Source of the DNA: Sphingomonas sp. QA11 | GTDB lineage: Bacteria > Pseudomonadota > Alphaproteobacteria > Sphingomonadales > Sphingomonadaceae | Assembly: GCF_028473665.1 (NCBI RefSeq) | Contig: NZ_CP098774.1 | Span: 1,240,001 to 1,304,000 of the forward strand | Direction of reading: 5' to 3' | Length of the DNA stretch: 64,000 nt | Notes under the pieces: model-generated | Database searches by the model: none | What the model was told of the DNA's origin: nothing | Seen by the model: only the letters and a program-made list of their open reading frames with translations | Shown: positions 1 to 7,867 of the stretch, one piece after another | Numbering within the stretch: position 1 is the stretch's first letter | How the letters are laid out: every line of letters begins with the position of its first letter | Made by a program: the position numbers and the translations under genes

Positions 1-1
1 C

Positions 2-574
2 GAAGGCGGCTCGGCCGCGCTGGCGGATATATTGTTCGGGCGGGTGAATCCCTCAGGCAAGCTGCCCGTCTCGTTCCTCGCGCGGACTGAGGACGATGTG
101 GTGAATCTCAGAAATCCGAAGAGCAGTTACTTGGAAGGGTTACTGGTCGGTTATCGCGGGTACGAGGCGCGAAGCGTAAAGCCGTTGTTCCCGTTCGGTC
201 ACGGACTGTCCTACACCAGTTTCGCCTATTCCGGTCTCCAGGCGCCTGTGAAGACAGGTGGAAGCGCGTCGGTGAAGGTACGGCTGACTGTCCAGAACAG
301 TGGATCACGTGGCGGACAGGAAGTCGTCCAACTCTATGTCGCGCCTGCGGTTCCCCTGGCGAATGAAGCGGCGAAGCAGCTTCGTTCCTTCGCGAAGGTC
401 GAGATACCGGCCGGCGGGAAGCGTCGTGTCGAGCTCACGCTCGATCCACGATCCTTCTCCTATTATGATGTTGCTGCCAAGCGCTGGCAGGTCAGGCCGG
501 GCGAGTACAAGCTGATGGCCGGTGCCTCGTCGGAGGACCTGAGGCTGGTTCGCTCGATCCTCGTGTCCAAGTGA
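2..574 (+). CDS. Glycoside hydrolase family 3 beta-glucosidase-type enzyme, C-terminal part (5' end outside window)
   Basis: The reading frame is open from base 2 and ends in TGA at 572-574, so only the last 190 residues are present. The visible start carries the GH3 C-terminal signature EGGSAALADILFGRVNPSGK followed by LPVSF, and then PLFPFGHGLSYTSF, the usual junction to the fibronectin-III-like domain. That domain fills the last ~110 residues (VQNSGSRGGQEVVQLYV, then FAKVEIPAGG and the closing strands). GH3 enzymes release terminal beta-linked sugars and are often secreted or periplasmic in sphingomonads. The catalytic nucleophile domain lies upstream and cannot be checked, so substrate is unknown. 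The stop codon overlaps the GTG start of the IclR gene, suggesting co-transcription. Confidence 0.9.
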   Translation, partial: EGGSAALADILFGRVNPSGKLPVSFLARTEDDVVNLRNPKSSYLEGLLVGYRGYEARSVKPLFPFGHGLSYTSFAYSGLQAPVKTGGSASVKVRLTVQNSGSRGGQEVVQLYVAPAVPLANEAAKQLRSFAKVEIPAGGKRRVELTLDPRSFSYYDVAAKRWQVRPGEYKLMAGASSEDLRLVRSILVSK

Positions 575-1230
575 CGGTCGCCGACGACAGGGCCGACCGC
601 ATGGCGGCCTCGAAGACACTGCAACGCGGCCTCGATCTGATCGAGGCCGTGGCGCGCGGGGAGGGGCATCCGGTCAACCTGGCTGACGCTACCGGGCTTA
701 CCTACAGTACCACGCATCGCATTGCGGGCGTGCTGGTCGAACGGGGCTATCTCGTTCCGATCAGGCGTGGTGGTTACCGGCTTGGCCCGACTGCTGCGCA
801 TATCGGGTTCGAGGCGCAGCGCCAGCTCGACCTGATTCAGGTTGCGCGGCCGCATCTTGAGGCCGTTGCTGCCGCGACGCGTGATACCGCGAGTCTCGCG
901 GTCCTGCGGGAAGACGGGGTCCTCCATCTCGACGTGGTCCTGGGCACACGGCCCACGATCGTCGCGCGGCGTCTCGGGGAACGCCAGCCATTCGACTCAG
1001 CGATCGGCAAGGTCCTTCGCGGTGCCGAATTCGCGGCTGGCGAGGAGGAGGGAGGGCAGATCTACTGCGCTGCCGCTCCCGTGCGCGGTTTCGCACGGAA
1101 CGTGGTCGCCGCGCTCGCGCTGTCGAGCCCGGCGCGCGATAGTGACGAAGCCCGCGCCGGAGCGCTGGCGCGTGCTGTCACGGCCGCAGCCGAAGCCCTG
1201 TCGCACGACCTTGGATCGGTTGCCCGGTAG
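571..1230 (+). CDS. IclR-family transcriptional regulator with shortened effector domain
   Basis: Start is GTG at 571, overlapping the GH3 stop (GTGA), so translation is probably coupled. Residues ~12-70 form the IclR winged helix (ASKTLQRGLDLIEAV, LADATGLTYSTTHRIAGVL, GYRLG). The effector domain begins normally (LDLIQVARPHLEAVAAAT, LDVVLGTRPTIVARRLGERQPF) and ends normally (IYCAAAPVRGFARNVVAALALSSP). The usual stretch between the GK motif and the AAPV strand is reduced to about a dozen residues (VLRGAEFAAGEEEGG), so the protein is 219 aa against roughly 250 for the family. IclR proteins bind small carboxylates or aromatics and control neighbouring catabolic genes. Here the GH3 gene is the obvious candidate target. 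Ligand binding may be altered by the loss. Confidence 0.85.
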   Translation: MTVADDRADRMAASKTLQRGLDLIEAVARGEGHPVNLADATGLTYSTTHRIAGVLVERGYLVPIRRGGYRLGPTAAHIGFEAQRQLDLIQVARPHLEAVAAATRDTASLAVLREDGVLHLDVVLGTRPTIVARRLGERQPFDSAIGKVLRGAEFAAGEEEGGQIYCAAAPVRGFARNVVAALALSSPARDSDEARAGALARAVTAAAEALSHDLGSVAR

Positions 1231-1255
1231 ATCGAGGCTTTCCCGCTATCTCTCC

Positions 1256-1696
1256 CTATTGCGAGGGCGATTGCTCGACTCGAACCAGACGAAGCTCGAT
1301 GGTCTGGCCGGCCGGCGGCAGATTCATATGCGTGTCGGTGATCCAGAGCAGCTTGCCGTCGGCGCCGAGAATGCGGGCTGACACCGAATAGCGATTGCGC
1401 GCTATAATCCGGGCAGGGTCGTAATCGAGCGAGAACGCCAGTGGCACCTGCCGACCCTTTGTCGGGATCGTGACCTGGGCAATCGTCACCGACGGGGCAT
1501 CCATGAGGCTGACGTCGCTGATGGTGACGACGAGTTGCGCGTCGGCCGGGAGCGCGATTCGTTCACGATAGAGTGCCGTTCCTGACAGGGTGACGGTCTG
1601 TTTCGAGGATGGCAGGCTAGGCCCCTTGTCGACGGTGGCGGGATGGCACGCGCTAAGGCCGATGAGCAACGGCAGGAAAAGGTGCGAACTTCTCAT
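1256..1696 (-). CDS. YbaY-family lipoprotein (146 aa)
   Basis: The start at 1696 has a GAGGAAA ribosome site a few bases upstream. The N-terminus MRSSHLFLPLLIGLSACH is a lipoprotein signal with lipobox LSAC, so Cys17 should be lipidated and the mature protein membrane-anchored. The body (TVTLSGTALYRERIALPADAQ, VVTISDVSLMDAP, IPTKGRQVPLAFSLDYDPARI, YSVSARILGADGKLLWITDT) matches the beta-sandwich of YbaY / type III pilotin-like lipoproteins, whose precise role is unknown. It stands alone, tail to tail with the IclR gene (25 bases between them). Confidence 0.8.
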   Translation of the reverse strand: MRSSHLFLPLLIGLSACHPATVDKGPSLPSSKQTVTLSGTALYRERIALPADAQLVVTISDVSLMDAPSVTIAQVTIPTKGRQVPLAFSLDYDPARIIARNRYSVSARILGADGKLLWITDTHMNLPPAGQTIELRLVRVEQSPSQ

Positions 1697-2007
1697 CGGG
1701 ATTTCCTCTCATCAACTGAATGAAGGTCTTGCGTTCACTTCTGTCGAGGGCCGGTCAATCGCAGGCGGCGTTCTCCAGTTCGGCGTTTCGACCGGCGCTC
1801 GCGACGACCCTACTCCCGATCTCTCCGCCGCCAACGGACTGGTCGTAGGCATTTTATCGGCGCCGATGCCATTATCGCAAACCTTTTGACTGATAGATAG
1901 TCGTCACGCTGGCGATAGGATGTCCGGCATGCGCGCATCTTCCTCACGCGCAGAAAGGGGAGGCGCGGGATGGTAGCGGATCCTTTGTGTTCCGCTCTCG
2001 CCAGGCC
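1697..2007. other. Intergenic, 311 bases, no gene found
   Basis: Lies between the start of the lipoprotein gene and the 3' end of the S12-M15 fusion gene, both on the minus strand. No coding frame with a convincing start or codon use was seen. It should hold the lipoprotein promoter and the end of the upstream transcript, but no clear T-run terminator was found. Confidence 0.5.
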
Positions 2008-4371
2008 TCATTGACCTGGTGCGGCGATATCCTGGAACGACCGGTTGCCGATCGGATAGTCCTGCCAGCCGACCAGATCGAAATGCCACCATTCCTGGGC
2101 ATAGACGGTGAATCCGTCACGCTCCATCGCGGCGCGCAACACTTCGCGTAGCCATCTTTGCTCGTCGCTGCCGCCGACATAGTTGGAATAGGAACGGCTG
2201 GAGAACTCGTCATAGCGCCCCGTCGTCACGATCGGCGCACCAGTGGCGAGATCGAACATGGTGAGGTCGACGGCAGCGCCGCGATTGTGACGGGAGCCCT
2301 GGCCTGGATCGGCAACGAAGATCCGGTTGGAGGGCGGCGTGGCGTCCCAGAACATCTTGGTGACGTACCATGGGCGATAGGCGTCGTGAATCATCAGGCC
2401 AAAGCCCTGCGATGCAAGGGAACGATGAACCCGCCCGATCGCTTCCGCCGCCGGGCGCTGCATGAATGCGCCTGCGCGTTCGTAGATTTTCTGGCCCATG
2501 AAGTTGTTGGTGGTGGCGTATCGGATATCGAGGCGAATGCCGGGATCGGTGGCGGTCAGCGCCACAAGATCCGGCATTTTGACCGGACTGGCTTCAGCGG
2601 GCGGGCTGGCGGCCCGGGCGGCGGTACGAAGCGCGTCGATGCCTGTATTCATGACCGAATGGACGGCGGCTTCCGCTTCGGCGCCAAAGTCACGTCGCGG
2701 AAACCGGATCGCGCCCAGCAACGCCGCAGTCACCTTGCCCGAGGCATCCCGTTCGAAGCGCAAGGATTCCAGCGGATAGAGCCCGAGACGTTCGGGGAAA
2801 GCGTAATGGTCGGCTTCCAGTCGCCGCAATGGTGACCAGCCAATCCATTCGATCCGGGCATAGGGCCTGTTGTCGCGCTGGTAGATGCGAAGGATATTGT
2901 GGTCCCAGCCATATTCGCCGATCAGGCCGGCCAGTTCGGTGTCAGGCTTTGAGGGACGCTGCCAGTCTGTGCGCACATAGCGCCTGCCTGCCAGTTCGAC
3001 CGAACTCGCATCCGGGGCGAAGGCAAGCGCATCGCTGAAATACTGGGCATCATCCAGGTAATAACGGTCGCCGTTCTGCCGAACTTCCGCGGCTACTTCC
3101 GGACCATCGAGCACAAGACCACCGTCGAAAACGCGAACGTTGACGCTGTCGTCGCCGTTGACGAAACGGCCCGATTTCCGCACGGCGTCGACACCCGATA
3201 TCCTCCGGGTCTGCAACCATTGCGGCAGTGCCGCCCCATCCCGCGCGGCGAGCAGGCTGCGCAGCGCGAAAGTGCCGATCCGGTCCGCTGTCGGCCCGGC
3301 ATCGACGGTGCTGAAAACGACCACGCCGATACCGGCATCGGGCATCATCCGAACATCGGCCACATGGCCATAGACGGCGCCCGAATGTCCCACGGTACGC
3401 TGGCCGTCGAGCGTCCCCAGTATGAAGCCGAGTCCGAAACGGCGCGCGCCGGGCGGCACCTCAAATTGGGGCCGCCACATCTCCGCCAGGCTTGCGCTCC
3501 GCAAAAGCGCGCCATTGTCTCCGGGTAGTGCGCCGGCATTGAGCATCGAGGTGACGAACAGGCCAAGATCACCGACATTGGTGTAGAGATTACCCGCAGC
3601 GGACGTCCCCAGATCGAATGCAGGGGCCTGCCAACGGCCACCGTCGAACGACGCCATCTGACCATGGGCGACCGGGACCTTGAGCTCGGTGCGCGCGAAG
3701 CTGCTGGCATTCATGCCGAGCGGGGCAAGCACCAGGCTCCGGACGGCATTTTCAAACGGCATGCCGGTAGTGCGCGCGACCACCTCGCCCACGACAGCTA
3801 GGCCGGCATTGGAATATTTCGTTATCGTCCCGGGCTTCGCGACCAGGGTCGTGTCGTTGATACTGGCGACTGTGTCCGCCTGCCCCTTGGGGGTGGCATC
3901 GAAATAATTCCCGTGGGGCGGCTCGCGGACCAGGCCGCTGCGGTGAGTCATTAACTGTCGCAGGGTGATCGTCGTCCCAAAGGGGTTATGTGGCGAGAAT
4001 TCGGGTAGATAGCGTGTGACGGGCGCATCGAGATCGACCTTGCCCTGCTCGACCAGCCTCATCACCGCGACATCGGTGAACAACTTGCTGACCGACCCAG
4101 CCCGATAGAGGGTGGCCGGGCTTGCCGCTTGGGTGCCTGCCGCATCGGCGGTACCCCAGGCCCCAGACCAAATCACGCCCGACCTGTCGACCAGCGCCAC
4201 CGCGATCGAGGGGATCGCCTTGTCCTTGAGTTCGGCGCGCGCGGCGGATTCGATATTGCGTGCGGCGGCTGCCACGACGGGCGCGGGTGTCGCCGGGTGA
4301 CTGGATTGGGCCGTGGCTGGGCTGATGGCCGCGGCGACCGCCACAGATAGGATGAGCAGGGGCCGGATCAT
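2008..4371 (-). CDS. Fusion of S12 serine hydrolase (beta-lactamase fold) and VanX-type D-Ala-D-Ala dipeptidase
   Basis: 787 aa from ATG at 4371, 4 bases after the stop of the beta-lactamase-like gene, so the two are co-transcribed. Residues 1-22 are a signal peptide ending SPATAQ. Residues ~35-375 are an S12 (PBP-fold) domain with SVSK (Ser93, Lys96), YSN (Tyr186) and HSG (His329). A middle region (~390-570) resembles the beta-barrel tail of such hydrolases. Residues ~605-780 are an M15D peptidase domain with AYRP (Arg666), SRHNRGAAVDL (His695, Asp702) and EWWHFD (Glu760, His763), matching the VanX catalytic Arg, zinc ligands and general base. The likely role is periplasmic cleavage of D,D-peptide bonds, with release of D-Ala. 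No VanA or VanH homologue is nearby, so glycopeptide resistance is unlikely. Confidence 0.85.
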   Translation of the reverse strand: MIRPLLILSVAVAAAISPATAQSSHPATPAPVVAAAARNIESAARAELKDKAIPSIAVALVDRSGVIWSGAWGTADAAGTQAASPATLYRAGSVSKLFTDVAVMRLVEQGKVDLDAPVTRYLPEFSPHNPFGTTITLRQLMTHRSGLVREPPHGNYFDATPKGQADTVASINDTTLVAKPGTITKYSNAGLAVVGEVVARTTGMPFENAVRSLVLAPLGMNASSFARTELKVPVAHGQMASFDGGRWQAPAFDLGTSAAGNLYTNVGDLGLFVTSMLNAGALPGDNGALLRSASLAEMWRPQFEVPPGARRFGLGFILGTLDGQRTVGHSGAVYGHVADVRMMPDAGIGVVVFSTVDAGPTADRIGTFALRSLLAARDGAALPQWLQTRRISGVDAVRKSGRFVNGDDSVNVRVFDGGLVLDGPEVAAEVRQNGDRYYLDDAQYFSDALAFAPDASSVELAGRRYVRTDWQRPSKPDTELAGLIGEYGWDHNILRIYQRDNRPYARIEWIGWSPLRRLEADHYAFPERLGLYPLESLRFERDASGKVTAALLGAIRFPRRDFGAEAEAAVHSVMNTGIDALRTAARAASPPAEASPVKMPDLVALTATDPGIRLDIRYATTNNFMGQKIYERAGAFMQRPAAEAIGRVHRSLASQGFGLMIHDAYRPWYVTKMFWDATPPSNRIFVADPGQGSRHNRGAAVDLTMFDLATGAPIVTTGRYDEFSSRSYSNYVGGSDEQRWLREVLRAAMERDGFTVYAQEWWHFDLVGWQDYPIGNRSFQDIAAPGQ

Positions 4372-4375
4372 TACT

Positions 4376-5401
4376 TCAGCCGACCAGAAGGAAGTAATCA
4401 TAGGCCGCGCGGGCGATATCGGCGATCACGCGCTCCTGCACCTCGGTACCCTTGGTGTCTCCCTTGACATAGACGGCGATGGCGAACTTGCTTCCATCGG
4501 GCAGCGTGACGAGACCAACGTCGTTGGCGATGCTCATCAGGGTACCGGTCTTGTGCGCGACAACGGTGCCGGCCGGCAGCAACCCCTTGAGGCGCTTGTC
4601 GCCGGTGTGGCAGCGCTCCATGATTCCGAGGAGCGCCTTGGTGCTGGCAGCGCTGACCGCCTTGCCCGACTGGATCTTCAGCAACAGGTCAAGCATCGCT
4701 TCCGGTGTCGTGCTGTCTCGGGGATCGTCATTGAAGGACTTGTTCGGTTTCCCGCTGGCGTCCTGATCGCGCTTCGATGGATCGGCGGCAAAGGCTGCCT
4801 TGATCCGCTCCGCAAAGGTTCCGGGCCCGGGCGGGATATCAAAGGCGCGGTAGATGATATGGGCGGTATCGCCATCGATCTGCTGGCCGGTCACGCCGAG
4901 TTTTCGAAGCCAGGCGGTCACGGCGGCCGGGCCGCCGGCCTGCGCAGTGAGCACGTCCGTCGCCGTGTTGTCGCTGCGGGTCAGCATCAATTCAAGCAGG
5001 TTGTAGAGCGACAGCGAAACGCCGGGATGCGGCGTCTGCTCGGCGATTCCATCGGAGTCCACGACGATCGCCGGATCAACCGCGATCATCTGGTCGAGCT
5101 TCAACTCCCCCTTGTCGATCCGGGAAAAGATGGTTGCAGCCACGGCGATCTTGAACGTGCTGGCGAGCGGAAATGTCGTGCCCGCATTCAATACTGTCCG
5201 GCTGTTCCCATCAACGCGCTGCACGGCGACGCCCACCGTGCCGTCGGTCTGCTTCGCCAGCCGCGCGAATTCGTTGGCTAGTCGCGTTCTCGCATCCATT
5301 GCCCCCGGGTCCGGTGCGGCGGCTGCGCCATGCGCGAAAAGAGGCGAACCCGCTAGAAGTGCCACGGCGCTTATCGCAGACAGAAGAGGCATTTTTTTCA
5401 T
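4376..5401 (-). CDS. Class A beta-lactamase-like serine hydrolase with altered omega-loop region
   Basis: 341 aa from ATG at 5401, chosen because AGGG lies just upstream and MKKMPLLSAISAVALLAG is a signal peptide; an in-frame ATG at 5470 would add 23 residues before it. Class A motifs are in order: STFK (Ser81, Lys84), SDN (143-145) and KTG (284-286). DDPRDSTTP (225-233) matches the residue 176-183 region of the class. About 37 extra residues lie between SDN and that region, and the position aligning with Glu166 reads Ser216 while Asn170 (Asn220) is kept. Deacylation of beta-lactams may therefore be weak or use another residue. A D,D-peptidase or D-amino-acid-peptide role would suit the downstream S12-VanX fusion. 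Confidence 0.82.
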   Translation of the reverse strand: MKKMPLLSAISAVALLAGSPLFAHGAAAAPDPGAMDARTRLANEFARLAKQTDGTVGVAVQRVDGNSRTVLNAGTTFPLASTFKIAVAATIFSRIDKGELKLDQMIAVDPAIVVDSDGIAEQTPHPGVSLSLYNLLELMLTRSDNTATDVLTAQAGGPAAVTAWLRKLGVTGQQIDGDTAHIIYRAFDIPPGPGTFAERIKAAFAADPSKRDQDASGKPNKSFNDDPRDSTTPEAMLDLLLKIQSGKAVSAASTKALLGIMERCHTGDKRLKGLLPAGTVVAHKTGTLMSIANDVGLVTLPDGSKFAIAVYVKGDTKGTEVQERVIADIARAAYDYFLLVG

Positions 5402-5640
5402 GGAGACCCTTTTCAATCTGATCGAGGGGAGGGGAGCCACGGACTCTTGCCTCTCACCAGCGGAGTTCATCGATTTTTTTCGGTTTTGTCAACTAATGTC
5501 CCGGTTGGGCAATTTTGAGCGGTGAGAGCAATGGTTGAGCCGAAGTTCGATCTGAAAATGGACGCTTTTTCGGGTTTTTAGCTCGTGATGACAGTGATAT
5601 CGGTATGTGCTAAATAAGAAAATCGAGTGAAAGGAAGAGA

Positions 5641-6321
5641 ATGCGGCCTGCCAGTCTTCGCGAATCTCCGGCCAGTGACCGACAGGCGTTCGCGGAGGAC
5701 AATCCTGGAGCGGTCCTGCGTGAGATACGCAGAGCCAATGGCTGGACACTTGCCGATGTCAGTCAGCGCACTGGTATGCCAGTCTCCACGCTTTCCAAGG
5801 CCGAAACCGGCAAAATGTCGCTCAGCTATGAAAAATTGCTGCGTATCAGCCGCGGTCTCGAGATCGATATAACCAGACTCTTTTCGACCGCGGCGCCGGC
5901 CCCCGTCAGTCGAAGCGCCGTTACGGGGCGTCGCAGCATCACGCCGTCAGGCGAGGGGCCTTCGATCCGCACCGCAACGTATAATTACGTCTATCCGTCG
6001 GCGGATCTGCTTCACAAGACGCTGAATCCGATGATCATCGATATTCAGGTGCGATCAATCGCGGATTTTGGTGATCTGATGCGCCACCCGGGCGAGGAAT
6101 ATGCCCTGGTTCTTGAAGGGCAATGTGAATTTTATTGTGATCTTTATGCGCCGTCTCTTCTCAAGACGGGGGATTCCATTTATTTCGACGGGACGATGGG
6201 GCATGGATACGTGGCGGTAGGTGAGGGGCCTTGCCGTATTCTGTCCATATGCTCGGCCAACGATGCGGATTTGAAATCTGCCCTGACGCCGATCGACGGC
6301 CGTGATGTTTCCAATCTTTGA
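5641..6321 (+). CDS. XRE-family regulator with C-terminal cupin sensor domain
   Basis: The start at 5641 has an AAGGAAGAG ribosome site. Residues ~18-75 form the Cro/C1 helix-turn-helix (AVLREIRRANGWTLADVSQR, TGMPVSTLSKAETGK, SYEKLLRISRGLEID). Residues ~125-200 form a cupin barrel (HPGEEYALVLEGQCEFYCDLY, LKTGDSIYFDGTMGHGYVAVG). Proteins of this architecture usually sense an amino acid or amine with the cupin and control its catabolic genes. The gene is divergent from the beta-lactamase/S12-VanX pair and directly upstream of the D-amino-acid genes, so it is the natural local regulator of the 2-29 kb locus. AT-rich repeated motifs in several promoters of the locus are candidate targets. Confidence 0.88.
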   Translation: MRPASLRESPASDRQAFAEDNPGAVLREIRRANGWTLADVSQRTGMPVSTLSKAETGKMSLSYEKLLRISRGLEIDITRLFSTAAPAPVSRSAVTGRRSITPSGEGPSIRTATYNYVYPSADLLHKTLNPMIIDIQVRSIADFGDLMRHPGEEYALVLEGQCEFYCDLYAPSLLKTGDSIYFDGTMGHGYVAVGEGPCRILSICSANDADLKSALTPIDGRDVSNL

Positions 6322-6329
6322 AAATTTTC
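6320..6329. promoter_or_regulatory. Perfect palindrome GAAAATTTTC, candidate operator
   Basis: The ten-base palindrome sits at the stop of the XRE-cupin gene and about 55 bases before the PLP enzyme start. The same ten bases recur at 28884-28893 upstream of the TonB receptor, and related sequences occur before the DUF1611 gene and the second membrane S12 hydrolase. It could be an XRE-cupin binding site, but AT-rich decamers can recur by chance. Confidence 0.3.
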
Positions 6330-6383
6330 TAATATTGAAAAAATAATCCTGTCGTGCCAATCATCGCTGATGGTACGGGGGTG

Positions 6384-7679
6384 ATGATGGGCATATCGAA
6401 GCAAAACGCCGCCAAGGCGCCGATCGACTGGTGCTTCAAGGGGTGGCCGGCCAATGCGCCTGCCTGTACGCCGGACACGCTGGCGGATCTCGGCTGGTCC
6501 ATCCTGAACGAGGATGTCATGCTGCCCGTCGCGGTGCTGAGTGAGAGCGCCATGCGTCATAACAGCACCTGGATGCGCCGTTTCACCGAACTGGCGGACG
6601 TCAAGCTTGCGCCGCATGGCAAGACGACGATGAGTCCCGAGCTGTTCGACCTCCAGTTCGCGGATGGTGCATGGGGCATGACGGCGGCGACGGTGGCGCA
6701 GGTTCGCGTCTATCGTGCGCATGGGATCAGTCGCATCATCCTGGCCAATCAACTTGTGGGGCGTCAGCCGACTGATTATGTGCTGGGCGAACTGCGCGAC
6801 GATCCGGATTTCGATTTCTACTGCTTGGTGGATTCGGTGGCGGCGATCGAGCAACTCGAGCGGCGGATGTCCGCCTATCCGCTGGCCCCCAAGATCCAGG
6901 TGTTGCTGGAACTGGGGCTCGATGGTGGGCGGGGTGGCGTCCGGGACGATGAGGAAGCCATGGCGATCGCCTCGCGCGCGTCAGTGTCTCATCATCTGTC
7001 ATTGCGGGGTATTGAGGCGTTCGAGGGCATCCTTCAGGGCGGAGGCCCGGAGGGGGAGGCCAGGATGTGCGGCCTCCTGCAGCGCATGGTCGATATCGCC
7101 GAGCGGTGCAGAAGGAACGGGCTGTTCTCGGGGCGGCCGATATTGTCGGCGGGGGGCTCGTCTTTCTTCGATGTGGCGGCGGCTGTTCTGCACCAGGCGG
7201 GCGAGCGTGCGCCCTATGAGGTGATCCTGCGCAGCGGATGTTATCTGGTCCATGACAGCAGCTTCTATGCTGAACTGGTGGAGCGACTGATCGCGCGATC
7301 TCCCAAGGCGGCAAGCCTGGGGGAGGGTTTGCGGCCGGCGCTTGAAGTTTGGGCCTATGTGCAGTCCCGCCCCGAACCGACCCGTGCGATCATCGGGCTC
7401 GGCAAGCGGGACACTTCGGCCGATGTGCGCGACCCGACTCCGGTGCGTTGGGCCCGGCCGGGCGAAGGAAAGCCTCTCCCGCTTGGCGCGGGGCACAGGA
7501 CCGTGCGGCTCGACGACCACCATGCCTATGTCGATGTTCCGGAAGATTCTCCTTTGCAGGTGGGGGACATGGTCGCCTTCGGGGTGTCGCATCCCTGCAC
7601 CACCTTCGATCGCTGGCCTGCATTGTTTGTGGTCGACGATGCTTTGACCGTCACGGGAGCCGTAAGGACATTTTTCTAG
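6384..7679 (+). CDS. PLP-dependent D-amino-acid aldolase / D-serine dehydratase-type enzyme (DSD1-like fold III)
   Basis: 431 aa from ATG at 6384. An adjacent ATG at 6387 is equally close to the GGGGG ribosome site, and GTG at 6354 is a weaker alternative. LAPHGKTT holds the PLP lysine (Lys80) of the alanine-racemase-like N domain, and GVSHPCTTFD near the end (His403, Cys405) is the metal-binding pair of D-threonine aldolase and D-serine dehydratase. Glycine-rich GLDGGRGGVR and SAGGSSFFD bind the PLP phosphate. The reaction is likely cleavage or dehydration/deamination of a D-hydroxy amino acid (D-Ser, D-Thr or similar) in the cytoplasm. It follows the XRE-cupin regulator by about 60 bases and fits a D-amino acid locus. 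The exact substrate cannot be told. Confidence 0.82.
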   Translation: MMGISKQNAAKAPIDWCFKGWPANAPACTPDTLADLGWSILNEDVMLPVAVLSESAMRHNSTWMRRFTELADVKLAPHGKTTMSPELFDLQFADGAWGMTAATVAQVRVYRAHGISRIILANQLVGRQPTDYVLGELRDDPDFDFYCLVDSVAAIEQLERRMSAYPLAPKIQVLLELGLDGGRGGVRDDEEAMAIASRASVSHHLSLRGIEAFEGILQGGGPEGEARMCGLLQRMVDIAERCRRNGLFSGRPILSAGGSSFFDVAAAVLHQAGERAPYEVILRSGCYLVHDSSFYAELVERLIARSPKAASLGEGLRPALEVWAYVQSRPEPTRAIIGLGKRDTSADVRDPTPVRWARPGEGKPLPLGAGHRTVRLDDHHAYVDVPEDSPLQVGDMVAFGVSHPCTTFDRWPALFVVDDALTVTGAVRTFF

Positions 7680-7748
7680 GGCAGGTTTGGTATCGTTGAT
7701 GTGGGAGGCTCGTCTGGAGCTGCTTGCTCAAGGGTGCCGCCATTTTAA

Positions 7749-7779
7749 TTGACAAATCCCCGAGCGGGATGATTATATC
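7749..7779 (+). promoter_or_regulatory. Possible sigma-70-type promoter
   Basis: TTGACA at 7749-7754 is followed after 19 bases by TATATC at 7774-7779 in an AT-rich stretch just before the membrane S12 hydrolase gene. The spacing is longer than the 17-base ideal, so this is tentative. Confidence 0.3.
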
Positions 7780-7867
7780 TAAAATCGATAATAATTTCGA
7801 TATAAGAAAAACTTTCAAGCGCGTTCGCCCCTGGCCTGCGCGTCGAACCGGCAGGGATGGGGACGGG

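Noticed and set aside
2008..5401. Glycopeptide and beta-lactam resistance island
   Set aside because: A VanX domain and a class A-like enzyme are present, but there is no VanA/D-type ligase, VanH, VanS/R or AmpR, no mobile element, and the neighbours are catabolic.
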